From: Sphingomonas xinjiangensis
GTDB lineage: Bacteria; Pseudomonadota; Alphaproteobacteria; Sphingomonadales; Sphingomonadaceae
Direction: 5' to 3'
DNA length: 64,000 bases
Assembly: GCF_014199255.1 (NCBI RefSeq)
Contig: NZ_JACIJF010000007.1
Coordinates: 123,093 to 187,092, forward strand
Shown here: in pieces, positions 38,195 through 46,305 of the stretch
Layout: the number at the start of each line of letters is the position of its first letter
How positions within the stretch are numbered: the first letter of the stretch is position 1
Program-made: the position numbers and the translations under genes
Notes under the pieces: generated by a model
Told to the model about the DNA's origin: nothing
Databases searched by the model: none
Seen by the model: only the letters and a program-made list of their open reading frames with translations

Positions 38195-38824
38195 CTAGAA
38201 AACGAGCTTAGCAATCTCCTGAACGAGCTCAGTTGCCGAAGGATTTCTGCGTAAAATAGCGTGCGCCTTCGCGCCTACTCGGCCCTCTAGCAGGGAAGCT
38301 CCTCCATCCGTCGCGGGAACGCAAGGTTGACCGCCATTTCGCCCCCTACATGAGATCTCGCTCCAGTCTGGCGGGCTTGGTGAGGCGTTCCAAAACCGCT
38401 CTTCATCATCAACCAATTCGCGTATCTTCAAGCTTTCTCGAGCACCGAAGACACGGATCGATGAAGTGGGTTTCTCGGCTAACAGAGCAGTGCCGTACTG
38501 CTTTATGACGGCCATTGCGCTGACCTCGGCGCCAGGAAGGAAGATGATCCTGGCGGACCTTGGGCGACGAAAGGAATAGCTTTCGGTTATTCTGAATGTT
38601 GCTTCGTCTAATCTGACCGCTTCGTCCAGAATCGCGGGCTCCCCAAGCGCCCGAAGTACCGGCTCATACTCAAAAGAAGGCCCGAAAATGCTCTTCAAGC
38701 CATAGGCGTCAGAGGACGGCGGGGGCGGCGCCATACCACGCGGGGCGACCTGAGACGCCGCAGGCAATGCTACGAACGACATGGCCGACAACCCCGAACC
38801 AAGCACACTACGACGAGTAAACAT
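38195..38824 (-). CDS. Hypothetical protein with twin-arginine-like signal
   Basis: A 209-residue protein of no family I recognise. The N-terminus MFTRRSVLGSGLSAMSFVAL has an RR motif and hydrophobic core like a Tat signal, ending ALPAASQVAP. A Pro-rich linker follows, then a compact domain (FGPSFEYEPVLRALGEPAIL, YSFRRPRSARIIFLPGAEVS) and two later cysteines (ISCRGRNGGQPC) that could form a disulfide. The ATG at 38824 follows GGGAAG. Base composition is less GC-rich than the core genes, which suggests acquisition. The IS1182-type element begins about 110 bp upstream of its start. Confidence 0.68.
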   Translation of the reverse strand: MFTRRSVLGSGLSAMSFVALPAASQVAPRGMAPPPPSSDAYGLKSIFGPSFEYEPVLRALGEPAILDEAVRLDEATFRITESYSFRRPRSARIIFLPGAEVSAMAVIKQYGTALLAEKPTSSIRVFGARESLKIRELVDDEERFWNASPSPPDWSEISCRGRNGGQPCVPATDGGASLLEGRVGAKAHAILRRNPSATELVQEIAKLVF

Positions 38825-38933
38825 CAGACTTCCCACCACCGCGCACGAGCCAGTTGATGCCGGTACTTCGGGCAATTCGCAACGGCTGTAGCGGCTACCC
38901 CTCTGCCTGATAGCTGCCTGTCCGCTTCCGCCC

Positions 38934-40462
38934 GATTGTGTTGAAGAAGTCGGGGTGCGGACCGGAGGCAAGCTGCGGCCAAGTTGCGCGGTACAGCGTC
39001 GACCGGCTCAGGCGGGTAGTGGCTGTGTCGCCAACGGGATAAGCTTGGCCATCTTGCGGAGGTTCTGGGCGGTGGCTGCCATATGGAACTCGTCCCTGGC
39101 ACCGTTTGGACCGCGCAGGCGCAATCGGTCGAGCTTTAGGATGCGTTTGAGGTGCGCAAACAGCATCTCGACCTTCTTTCGCTGGCGCCGCGAAGTGACG
39201 TAAGCGTCGGTGGTGGCGATGTCGCGGGCAAGGTCGCGAGCCCCTTCGTGGATCGAGCGGGTGACCTTGCGCGCGGGCATGTTGGGCGTGCAGCGTTCCC
39301 GCAAGGCGCAGCCACCGCAGTCCTGCTGTCGCGCGCGATAGCGGATGAAGCCGTCCTGGCCGACATCGCCCCGAGCGGTTGCGAAGTTGCGGTTCCTGGG
39401 GCGCAGGCGCTTGCCGCCAGGGCAGACGTAGCTGTCGTCGTCATGGTCGTAGATGAAGGCATCGCGCTCGAACGTGCCGTCGCGGCGGGCGGACTTGTCG
39501 AACACCGGGATGTGCGGCTGGATGTCACGCTCGTGGACCAGCCAGGCGAGCATCTCCGCCGAACCGTAGGCGGTATCGGCCGCCAGCCGCTCGGGCCAGA
39601 CGCCGAAGCGGTCCTGCACCCGCGCGATCATGCGCTTGCACGCGGTCACCTCGGCCTGACGCACGGCGGTGCTCGCTTCCACGTCCATGATGACGGCGTG
39701 ATCGAGGTCGATGAGGTAGTTGGTCGAGTAGGCGTAGAAGGCCGGCCCGCGATGCGCGCTGGTCCAGCGCGATGCCGGATCGGCCGGCGCCAGATACTTG
39801 GGCACCACCGGGGTCGCGGCGCCGAACGCGGCATCGTCGAGAACGGCGAAATACTCGCGTACCGCACGGCTGTCGGCGTCCGGCGGCATGCCATCGCTGC
39901 CCGGACCGCCGGTCTGACGATTGGCATCGGCGCGGATCAGGCTGGCGTCGACCGCAAACCCTTCGCCACCCACCAGCCCCTCGGCCATGCAACGTGCGAC
40001 CGTTGTCTCGAACAACCGGCGCAACAGGTCGCTGTCGCGGAAGCGCCCGTGCCGGTTCTTCGAGAAGGTCGAGTGGTCGGGCACGTCGCCGTCCAGCCCC
40101 AACCGGCAGAACCAGCGATAGGCCAGGTTCAGATGCACTTCGTCGCACAGCCGCCGCTCGGACCGGATGCCCATGCAATAGCCGATGATGAGCATCCGGA
40201 TCATCAGCTCCGGATCGATCGAGGGGCGCCCCGTGTTACTGTAGAAGGGTTTCAGCTCCTCGCGGATGCCCGATAGGTCCACAAACCGGTCGATCGAGCG
40301 CAGCAGATGGTCCGCCGGCACATGCCGCTCAAGGCTGAAGCTGTAGAACAGCGCCTCCTGCGCCACCGTCCGCTCGCCCATCATCGGCTCATCTCCGCTC
40401 ACCTTGCGGCGATTGAATCAGACCGCCGACACCACTGCAAGCGAGCCTTTTTCAACACAATC
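38934..40462. mobile_element. Complete IS1182-type insertion sequence
   Basis: The element is bounded by inverted repeats. The left end reads GATTGTGTTGAAGAAG; the right end, read inward, is GATTGTGTTGAAAAAG (15 of 16 identical). Both outer flanks carry GCCC (38930-38933 and 40463-40466), a probable 4-bp target duplication. At about 1.5 kb with one intact transposase gene it looks complete and potentially active. It lies in the intergenic region between two divergently transcribed unknown genes. Confidence 0.8.
39008..40402 (-). CDS. IS1182 family transposase
   Basis: A 464-residue DDE transposase. The N-terminal DUF772 domain (NTGRPSIDPELMIRMLIIGY, YRWFCRLGLDGDVPDHSTFSK) is followed by acidic residues in GFAVDASLIRADA and LAADTAYGSAEML. 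A cysteine cluster comes next (CGGCALRERC), then the C-terminal KKVEMLFAHLKRILKLDRLR carrying the glutamate. The frame is uninterrupted. The start is given as GTG 40402; ATG 40384 has GGAG at good spacing and is an alternative. It is flanked by the terminal repeats of its element. Confidence 0.92.
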   Translation of the reverse strand: MSGDEPMMGERTVAQEALFYSFSLERHVPADHLLRSIDRFVDLSGIREELKPFYSNTGRPSIDPELMIRMLIIGYCMGIRSERRLCDEVHLNLAYRWFCRLGLDGDVPDHSTFSKNRHGRFRDSDLLRRLFETTVARCMAEGLVGGEGFAVDASLIRADANRQTGGPGSDGMPPDADSRAVREYFAVLDDAAFGAATPVVPKYLAPADPASRWTSAHRGPAFYAYSTNYLIDLDHAVIMDVEASTAVRQAEVTACKRMIARVQDRFGVWPERLAADTAYGSAEMLAWLVHERDIQPHIPVFDKSARRDGTFERDAFIYDHDDDSYVCPGGKRLRPRNRNFATARGDVGQDGFIRYRARQQDCGGCALRERCTPNMPARKVTRSIHEGARDLARDIATTDAYVTSRRQRKKVEMLFAHLKRILKLDRLRLRGPNGARDEFHMAATAQNLRKMAKLIPLATQPLPA

Positions 40463-40585
40463 GCCCACAATCAGACGTTCGCACCGACGAAGTGCACTAA
40501 CCGAAAAGCAGACATGTGTTTATCGTCCTATTGGATCGCTGTCGCCGCAGTTGCGGTCAATGTGCTTCCGCTACATGCTCCGCTG

Positions 40586-40927
40586 ATGAGTAAGCGGGCT
40601 CTCAAGGTGATAGGCTTTGCATCATTCTTCGGAATGACAGGGTGTGATGCTGGCGCGGACATCTCGGCTGCCAAGCAGGAGGTCGCGAAGGCGGTTCAAG
40701 CACCGGGCGGCCCCAATCCGGAATTTCGTAACTTAGCAGTTCCGAAGAGCGGGATCGTGTGCGGTGAAGTTCGCTATATCGCGCCTTCGGGCAATTGGAG
40801 CAGTTACTGGCGTTTCCATGTTATCGCAGGCGTCGCTTCAATCGAGCCCAGCCTTCCCATTGTGCCCTATGAAGCTGAGCAGAGGCTTCCCGGATGGTAT
40901 GCAGAAGACGAGGTATGCCGGCGCTGA
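40586..40927 (+). CDS. Hypothetical lipoprotein
   Basis: A 113-residue protein with a short basic start, a hydrophobic stretch (ALKVIGFASFFGMTGC) and a lipobox-like MTGC, then CDAGADISAAKQEV. The mature part has a predicted beta-rich domain (GIVCGEVRYIAPSGNWSSYW). I do not recognise the family. ATG 40586 is chosen because it places the lipobox near residue 18; an upstream start at 40514 is possible. It lies about 120 bp from the right end of the IS element, which may have displaced its promoter. Confidence 0.6.
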   Translation: MSKRALKVIGFASFFGMTGCDAGADISAAKQEVAKAVQAPGGPNPEFRNLAVPKSGIVCGEVRYIAPSGNWSSYWRFHVIAGVASIEPSLPIVPYEAEQRLPGWYAEDEVCRR

Positions 40928-41035
40928 CGGGTGCACCTAGCCGCAACGACAGCTATCCCCTTAGCGCTCCCGAAAGCCGCTCTGCCGCTCTCCACCCACC
41001 CTCGGACATTCAGGTGCGTTGCCAACAGCGGGCCG

Positions 41036-41605
41036 CTATGCGTTCACGACCTCGCCCGGGCTAGAGCCTTCCTCGAACTGGCCCGGCGTGATCCCGGCGA
41101 CAGACCAGTCGCCGATCGACCAGCGGACCAGCCTCAGGGTGGGCAACCCGACCGCCGCGGTCATGCGGCGCACTTGCCGGTTGCGCCCTTCGCGGATGGT
41201 GATTTTCAGCCAGCTGTCGGGGATGAGTTTGCGCTGGCGGATCGGCGGGTCGCGCGGCCACAGGTCGGGATCGTCGATGCGCGCAACATCGGCAGGCAGG
41301 GTCATGCCATCCTTGAGCCGGACGCCCTGCCGCAAGCGCTCCAATTCCGGCTCCTGCGGATCACCTTCAACCTGCACAAAATAGGTCTTGGGCATCTTGA
41401 AGCGGGGATCGGCAATGCGCGCCTGCAGCCGCCCATCATCGCATAACAACAGGAGGCCCTCGCTGTCGCGATCGAGCCGCCCGGCGGGATAGACGCCCTT
41501 CACCGCAATGAAGTCCGACAATGTCGACCGGAGCGTCGGCGATCCGCGGTCGGTGAATTGCGACAAGACCCCGAAAGGTTTGTTGAACAGTAGCAGCCGG
41601 GTCAT
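41036..41605 (-). CDS. rluE: 23S rRNA pseudouridine synthase, RluE type
   Basis: Makes pseudouridine in 23S rRNA (position 2457 in E. coli). The 189-residue protein lacks an S4 domain and starts [19 protein letters not shown]. It has the catalytic [17 protein letters not shown] (Asp near residue 44) and the C-terminal [20 protein letters not shown], matching the short RluE subgroup of the RsuA family. ATG 41605 is preferred over the frame extension to 41680, which is not family-like. Confidence 0.9.
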   Translation of the reverse strand: MTRLLLFNKPFGVLSQFTDRGSPTLRSTLSDFIAVKGVYPAGRLDRDSEGLLLLCDDGRLQARIADPRFKMPKTYFVQVEGDPQEPELERLRQGVRLKDGMTLPADVARIDDPDLWPRDPPIRQRKLIPDSWLKITIREGRNRQVRRMTAAVGLPTLRLVRWSIGDWSVAGITPGQFEEGSSPGEVVNA

Positions 41606-42014
41606 CCTGCGCTCATATCGTTCGGCTGCGGCTATGTCTTCTGGCGCATGCCGCGCCCGACAGGCTGCGCCCGGACCCACCCGGAAACTGTCGGTCGGGT
41701 TTCCTGTTTTCTCAACGGGGATCGGCCGTTCAGCTATCGGCCCGGTTCCAGCGACGCCGCGTCGCCTGAATGGGCGTCCGCATTTGGAGAGCGCGCACCC
41801 CGGTCCTGAGCGTCTGCACCTGGGGTGCTTCCTGCCGTCGCGCTTATGGGTTCACGGCCTGATCCCCCCGGAATGGAGAGGGGGACCGCCACAAGACCAT
41901 TCGCTCGTGGCGATTAACCCTCCACCCGCGTCGCAAGTCTCCCACCCCCACCGATACCCGCGCTAAACATTGCCTATCTTGTGACGCTCCGCCCCGCCCG
42001 CTAACCGGGAAGCC
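41606..42014. other. Intergenic region between rluE and thrC
   Basis: These 409 bases separate the divergent rluE and thrC starts. An open frame on the plus strand (41508-41966) has no ribosome site or family features and is probably not coding. Inverted bits such as CCGACAG/CTGTCGG (41657-41698 region) may be regulatory, but I cannot assign them. No RNA gene is seen. Confidence 0.45.
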
Positions 42015-43406
42015 ATGCGCTATCAGAGCACCCGCGGCGCCGCGCCTTTGCTCGGCTTCCGAGAAGCGACCCTGACCGGGCTCGCCAGCGACGGCGGGCT
42101 GTATGTCCCCGAACAATGGCCGGCCTTTACCAGGGACGAGATCGCCGCCTTTGCCGGCCTGTCTTATGTCGAAACCGCCGTCCGGGTGATGCTGCCCTTT
42201 GTCGGCCCGCACCTGGATGAAGACGCGCTGCGCACTTTGTGCACCACCGCTTATGGCCGCTTCGCCCATGCCGCGGTGACGCCGCTGGTTCAGCTCGACG
42301 ACCGCAACTGGCTGCTCGAACTGTTCCACGGCCCCACGCTCGCCTTCAAGGACGTCGCGCTCCAGCTGCTTGGCCAGCTGTTCGAACGCTTCCTCGCGGG
42401 CGGCAGCACTCAGCTGACCATCGTCGGGGCCACGTCCGGCGATACCGGCAGCGCCGCGATCGACGCGGTCGCCGGGCGCATCGGCGTCGACATCTTCATG
42501 CTCCACCCCAAGGGGCGCGTGTCCAAAGTCCAACGGCGGCAGATGACCACCGTGCTCGCCCCCAACGTTCACAACATCGCCATCGACGGCAGCTTCGACG
42601 ATGCGCAGGCGCTGGTGAAGGCGATGTTCAACGATCCGCGCTTTGCCGGGCGCTTCCAGCTATCGGCGGTGAACTCGATCAATTGGGCCCGGCTGATGGC
42701 GCAGGTGGTCTATTATTTCTATGCCGCCGTGCGGCTGGGCGCGCCGGATAAACCCGTTGCCTTCTCCGTGCCCACCGGCAATTTCGGCGACGTGTTCGCC
42801 GGCTATGTCGCGGCGAAGATGGGTCTGCCGGTCGCCAAGCTGATCGTCGCCACCAACATCAACGACATCCTCCACCGCGCGCTGTCGTCGGGCGATTATT
42901 CGACCGGCACGGTCACTCCCACCGCCGCGCCCTCCATGGACATCCAGGTCAGCTCCAATTTCGAGCGGCTGTTGTTCGATCTCGCCGGCGCGCCGATCGG
43001 CGATCAGATGCGCGGGTTCGAGGCTGCCCGCGCGATGCAGCTTACCAATGCGCAGCGCGACGGCGCCGCCGGGCTCTTCGCCAGCAACGCCGTCGATGCG
43101 GATGGCATGAACGAAGCGATGCGCTGGGCCTATGCCGAAGCCGGCCAGGTGATCGATCCGCACACCGCGATCGGGCTGGCGGCGGCGCGCGCCAGCGGGC
43201 TCGATCCGGCCACGCCGATCGTCACGCTGGCCACCGCGCATCCGGCCAAGTTCGCCGATGCCGTCGAACGCGCGACGGGCGTGCGCCCGACGGTGCCTGC
43301 GCGGGTCGGCGACCTGCACCAGCGTGAGGAACGCTATGACACGCTGCCCGGCACCTATCAGGCGGTCAGCAGCTACATCGCGGAACGGGCGATCCCCCGG
43401 CCATGA
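42015..43406 (+). CDS. thrC: Threonine synthase
   Basis: Converts O-phosphohomoserine to threonine with PLP. The 463-residue protein starts MRYQSTRGAAPLLGFREATL, has the PLP lysine in HGPTLAFKDVALQLLG (near residue 114), and the phosphate-binding GATSGDTGSAAIDA. SVPTGNFGDVFAGYVAAKMG and a C-terminal region of the long bacterial/fungal subfamily follow. The stop overlaps the next gene by ATGA. Confidence 0.96.
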   Translation: MRYQSTRGAAPLLGFREATLTGLASDGGLYVPEQWPAFTRDEIAAFAGLSYVETAVRVMLPFVGPHLDEDALRTLCTTAYGRFAHAAVTPLVQLDDRNWLLELFHGPTLAFKDVALQLLGQLFERFLAGGSTQLTIVGATSGDTGSAAIDAVAGRIGVDIFMLHPKGRVSKVQRRQMTTVLAPNVHNIAIDGSFDDAQALVKAMFNDPRFAGRFQLSAVNSINWARLMAQVVYYFYAAVRLGAPDKPVAFSVPTGNFGDVFAGYVAAKMGLPVAKLIVATNINDILHRALSSGDYSTGTVTPTAAPSMDIQVSSNFERLLFDLAGAPIGDQMRGFEAARAMQLTNAQRDGAAGLFASNAVDADGMNEAMRWAYAEAGQVIDPHTAIGLAAARASGLDPATPIVTLATAHPAKFADAVERATGVRPTVPARVGDLHQREERYDTLPGTYQAVSSYIAERAIPRP

Positions 43407-44272
43407 ACCTGGTGACGATGACCGGCGAGCCCTGGGCGGACTATGGCCTGATCGACAGCGGCCATGGCCGCAAGCTCGAACGCTATGGCCGCTTCCGCTT
43501 CATCCGCCCCGAACCTCAGGCGATGTGGGCGCCGGCATCGGACGAATGGGATGCCGACGCGGAGTTCATCCCCGGATCTGACGAGGATGGCGGCGGCCGC
43601 TGGCAGTTCGCCCGGGACGTGCCGCGTGAGGGCTGGCCGCTGTCATGGCGTGAAGTGCGCTTCACCGCGCAGAACACGCCGTTTCGCCATCTCGGCTTCT
43701 TTCCGGACATGGCGCCGGTCTGGGATTGGATGCGCGGCCGGGTCGCCGGCATGGACGCGCCCGAATGCATGAACCTGTTCGGCTATACCGGCGTGGGCAC
43801 GCTTGCGCTGGCGGCGGCGGGGGCCAAGGTCACCCATGTCGACGCGTCCAAGAAATCGGTGGCGGAGGGCAAGGCGAACGCCGTCCTGTCCAACCTGGCC
43901 GACAAGCCCACGCGCTGGATGATCGACGACGCGGGCAAGTTCGTCGCGCGCGAGATTCGGCGCGGGCGGCGCTATGACGGCATCATCCTCGATCCGCCCA
44001 AATGGGGCCGTGGCCCCAATGGCGAAGTGTGGAAGCTCGAAGAAGGGCTGCCCGGCCTCGTCGCCGATTGCCGCCAGTTGCTCGACGCGGAGTCGCGCTT
44101 CCTGTTCCTGACCGTCTATGCCGTGCGGATGTCGGCGCTGGCGATCGGCGAACTGGTCCGCCAGCATTTCGCCGATCTGGGCGGCACGGTGGAAGCCGGC
44201 GAACTGACCGTTCGCGAGGAAGCGCGCGGGCTGATGCTGCCCACCGCGATCTTCGCGCGCTGGAGCCGCTGA
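43403..44272 (+). CDS. Class I SAM-dependent methyltransferase, RlmI/RlmK-like
   Basis: A 289-residue methyltransferase resembling the catalytic part of 23S rRNA cytosine/guanine methyltransferases. It has FGYTGVGTLALAAAGAKVTHVD (SAM loop), ASKKSVAEGKANAVLSNL, and the catalytic-type motif GIILDPPKWGRGPNGE (near residue 195). There is no PUA domain. Coupled to thrC by ATGA, as often in Alphaproteobacteria. The exact RNA target is unknown. Confidence 0.86.
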   Translation: MNLVTMTGEPWADYGLIDSGHGRKLERYGRFRFIRPEPQAMWAPASDEWDADAEFIPGSDEDGGGRWQFARDVPREGWPLSWREVRFTAQNTPFRHLGFFPDMAPVWDWMRGRVAGMDAPECMNLFGYTGVGTLALAAAGAKVTHVDASKKSVAEGKANAVLSNLADKPTRWMIDDAGKFVAREIRRGRRYDGIILDPPKWGRGPNGEVWKLEEGLPGLVADCRQLLDAESRFLFLTVYAVRMSALAIGELVRQHFADLGGTVEAGELTVREEARGLMLPTAIFARWSR

Positions 44273-44278
44273 GCGGGC

Positions 44279-44923
44279 TCAGGACCGCCCCATCCGCATC
44301 GCGGCGCCCGCCGCGGCGGGGCACCCGGCCACCAGCAACAGGCTGACCGCGCCCAGCAGCTTGATCGCGCCCGGCTGTCCCGACGCTGCGCCCACGCCAA
44401 AGATCAGCAGCGGCACGGCAAAGGGCAGCAGGATCAGCCCGGCGAGCGCGCCTGCCCCGCGCAGCCCCGCCACCAGCGCGGCGGTGGCCACGCCCAGCGC
44501 CGCAAGTCCGGGCGTGCCGATCGCCAGGCTCGCCAGCAGCGCCGGCAGCGCCGCCTCGGGCAGATGCAGCAGCGCCGCCGCGACGATCGTTGCCACGAGC
44601 AGCGGCGGCGCGAACCCCAGCCAGTGTCCGGCGATCTTGGCTGCGGCGACGCTGCCGTCGGGAATCCCGCGCACTGCGAACTGGTCGAGCACGCCACTCT
44701 CCAGATCCGGCGCGACCAGCCGCTCGACTGGTAACAGTGCGGCGAGCAGCGCCGCCGCCCACACCGCGCCTGGGGCGATGCGGGCGAGCAATCGCGCGTC
44801 GGGGCCTATCCCGAACGGAAAAAGGATCGCAACCAACAGGAAAAACGCGACCGGAAGCAGCAATCCGCCGCTGCTCCACGCCCGCCGCACCTCGCGCAGC
44901 ACGATCCGCAGCCACGCGCTCAC
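44279..44923 (-). CDS. ccmB: Haem exporter membrane protein CcmB
   Basis: Membrane subunit of the CcmABCD complex that supplies haem for periplasmic c-type cytochromes. The 214-residue protein has six hydrophobic helices and the family start LRIVLREVRRAWSSGG, followed by FFLLVAILFPFGIGP and APGAVWAAALLAALLPVERL. The start overlaps the ccmA stop. No ccmC is seen beside it, so the rest of the c-type cytochrome maturation set must be elsewhere. Confidence 0.92.
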   Translation of the reverse strand: MSAWLRIVLREVRRAWSSGGLLLPVAFFLLVAILFPFGIGPDARLLARIAPGAVWAAALLAALLPVERLVAPDLESGVLDQFAVRGIPDGSVAAAKIAGHWLGFAPPLLVATIVAAALLHLPEAALPALLASLAIGTPGLAALGVATAALVAGLRGAGALAGLILLPFAVPLLIFGVGAASGQPGAIKLLGAVSLLLVAGCPAAAGAAMRMGRS

Positions 44924-45489
44924 AGCGTGAGTTCCTGCGCGCCCGGCAGGCTTATGGGCTGGTGCGTCGCGACCACGGCGATGCCGCCTTCGGCGCGATG
45001 CCGCGCGACGATGTCCTCCAGCATCGAAATAGCGCCTGAGTCCAATCCGTTAGCCGGTTCGTCCAGCAGCCACACCGGCGCCCCGCTCGCAATCACTCGC
45101 GCCAATCCGGCCCGCCGCCGCTGCCCCGTCGACAGCAACCGCACCGGCACGCGACTCAAGCTACGCAAGCCGACCCTGTTTTCCGCGTCGACCAGATAGT
45201 GGCCACGCCCCTCCAACCCCGCCCAGAACCGCAACGCTTCCCCCAGCGAAAGCTCGGAATCCAGCGCAATCCCCTCCGCCAGCAGTGCCCGCCCGCCGTC
45301 AACCCGAACCGTACCCGCAGCAGGTGGCAGCAGCCCCGCCGCGATCCGAATCAAGCTGGACTTGCCAACCCCGTTGGGCCCGCGCACCAGCAGCGCGTCT
45401 CCGGGCCCGAGCGCGAAACCGACCTCCTCGAACAACAATCGCCCGCCCCGCACGCACGCAACATCCTCGAACGCCAGCGCAGCGCTCAT
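44920..45489 (-). CDS. ccmA: Haem exporter ATPase CcmA
   Basis: ATPase of the CcmAB unit, which releases holo-CcmE. The 189-residue ABC protein has Walker A GPNGVGKSSLI, the signature LSTGQRRRAGLAR, and Walker B VWLLDEPANGLD. It is near the shortest normal length for CcmA. Overlaps: ATGA with the zincin gene upstream and 4 bases with ccmB downstream, so the three genes form one unit. Confidence 0.93.
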   Translation of the reverse strand: MSAALAFEDVACVRGGRLLFEEVGFALGPGDALLVRGPNGVGKSSLIRIAAGLLPPAAGTVRVDGGRALLAEGIALDSELSLGEALRFWAGLEGRGHYLVDAENRVGLRSLSRVPVRLLSTGQRRRAGLARVIASGAPVWLLDEPANGLDSGAISMLEDIVARHRAEGGIAVVATHQPISLPGAQELTL

Positions 45490-45899
45490 TCGCCATCCTC
45501 AAGCGCGTGCATGTCGTCGTCGGATAATCCGAAATGGTGCCCCACTTCATGCACCACCACGTGGCTGACCAAGGCCTCCAGCGAAACCCCGGTATCGACC
45601 CACTCATCGAGCAGCGCGCGCCGGTAGAGATGAATTCGGTCAGGCAGCGTTCCGGAATCGAAGGCCGACTTCTCCCCCACCGGTTGGCCGTGATACAGTC
45701 CCGTCAGCTCGAACGGATCGTCAATGCCAAGCGCGTTGAGCGTTTCCACATCGGCGAACTCCTCGACCACCAGCACGACATCGTGCAGATGCCGCGCAAA
45801 GGGCTCCGGGATGCGCGCCAGTGCGGCACGCGCCAACGCTTCGATCACTGCGGCGTCGGGTGCATGGGTTGGCGCTTGCCCGTTCATGGCCAAGTCCAT
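45486..45899 (-). CDS. Zincin-like metallopeptidase family protein
   Basis: A 137-residue protein of the short Zincin_1 (DUF1025-type) family. Its active-site motif is VVVHEVGHHFGLSDDDM (HExxH, near residue 118), preceded by RIHLYRRALLDEW. Family members are cytosolic and uncharacterised. The start may be ATG 45899 or ATG 45887; neither has a strong ribosome site. Upstream of ccmA with a 4-base overlap, a common alphaproteobacterial arrangement. Confidence 0.85.
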   Translation of the reverse strand: MDLAMNGQAPTHAPDAAVIEALARAALARIPEPFARHLHDVVLVVEEFADVETLNALGIDDPFELTGLYHGQPVGEKSAFDSGTLPDRIHLYRRALLDEWVDTGVSLEALVSHVVVHEVGHHFGLSDDDMHALEDGE

Positions 45900-45934
45900 A
45901 GGCGGAGCGGCAAAGGCGCGGCAAGGAGGCTGTC

Positions 45935-46225
45935 ATGGTGGAACGGTTGAGCGAGGAAGCACGCGCCGCAGCGCTGGCGCAGTTAGCGCACTGGACTCAC
46001 GAACCCGCGCGCGACGCGATCACGCGGCGGCTGACCTTCGCGGACTTCAACCAGGCCTTCGGCTTCATGACCCGCGTCGCGCTGCTCGCCGAAAAGGCGG
46101 ACCACCATCCCGAATGGTCCAATGTCTGGAACCGGGTTGATATCCTGCTGACCACGCACGACGCCGGGGGACTCTCGCAGCGCGACATAGACATGGCGCA
46201 CGCAATCGAGCGCCTGCTCCTCTAG
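45935..46225 (+). CDS. phhB: Pterin-4a-carbinolamine dehydratase
   Basis: A 96-residue protein that dehydrates 4a-hydroxytetrahydropterin and recycles the cofactor of aromatic amino-acid hydroxylases. The signature is [27 protein letters not shown], containing the two active-site histidines (near residues 56-57) and HDAGG. It begins [17 protein letters not shown]. Divergent from the zincin-ccmAB unit. No phenylalanine hydroxylase gene is adjacent. Confidence 0.94.
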   Translation: MVERLSEEARAAALAQLAHWTHEPARDAITRRLTFADFNQAFGFMTRVALLAEKADHHPEWSNVWNRVDILLTTHDAGGLSQRDIDMAHAIERLLL

Positions 46226-46305
46226 CGATAGCCGCACGAGCACGGCGCCGTGGACTTGAGGCACGATCATCGTTTATCCCGACGCATAACAAACACAGGG
46301 AGAGT

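Noticed and set aside
41508..41966. 152-residue plus-strand frame before thrC
   Set aside because: Overlaps rluE, has no start site or family features; left as intergenic.
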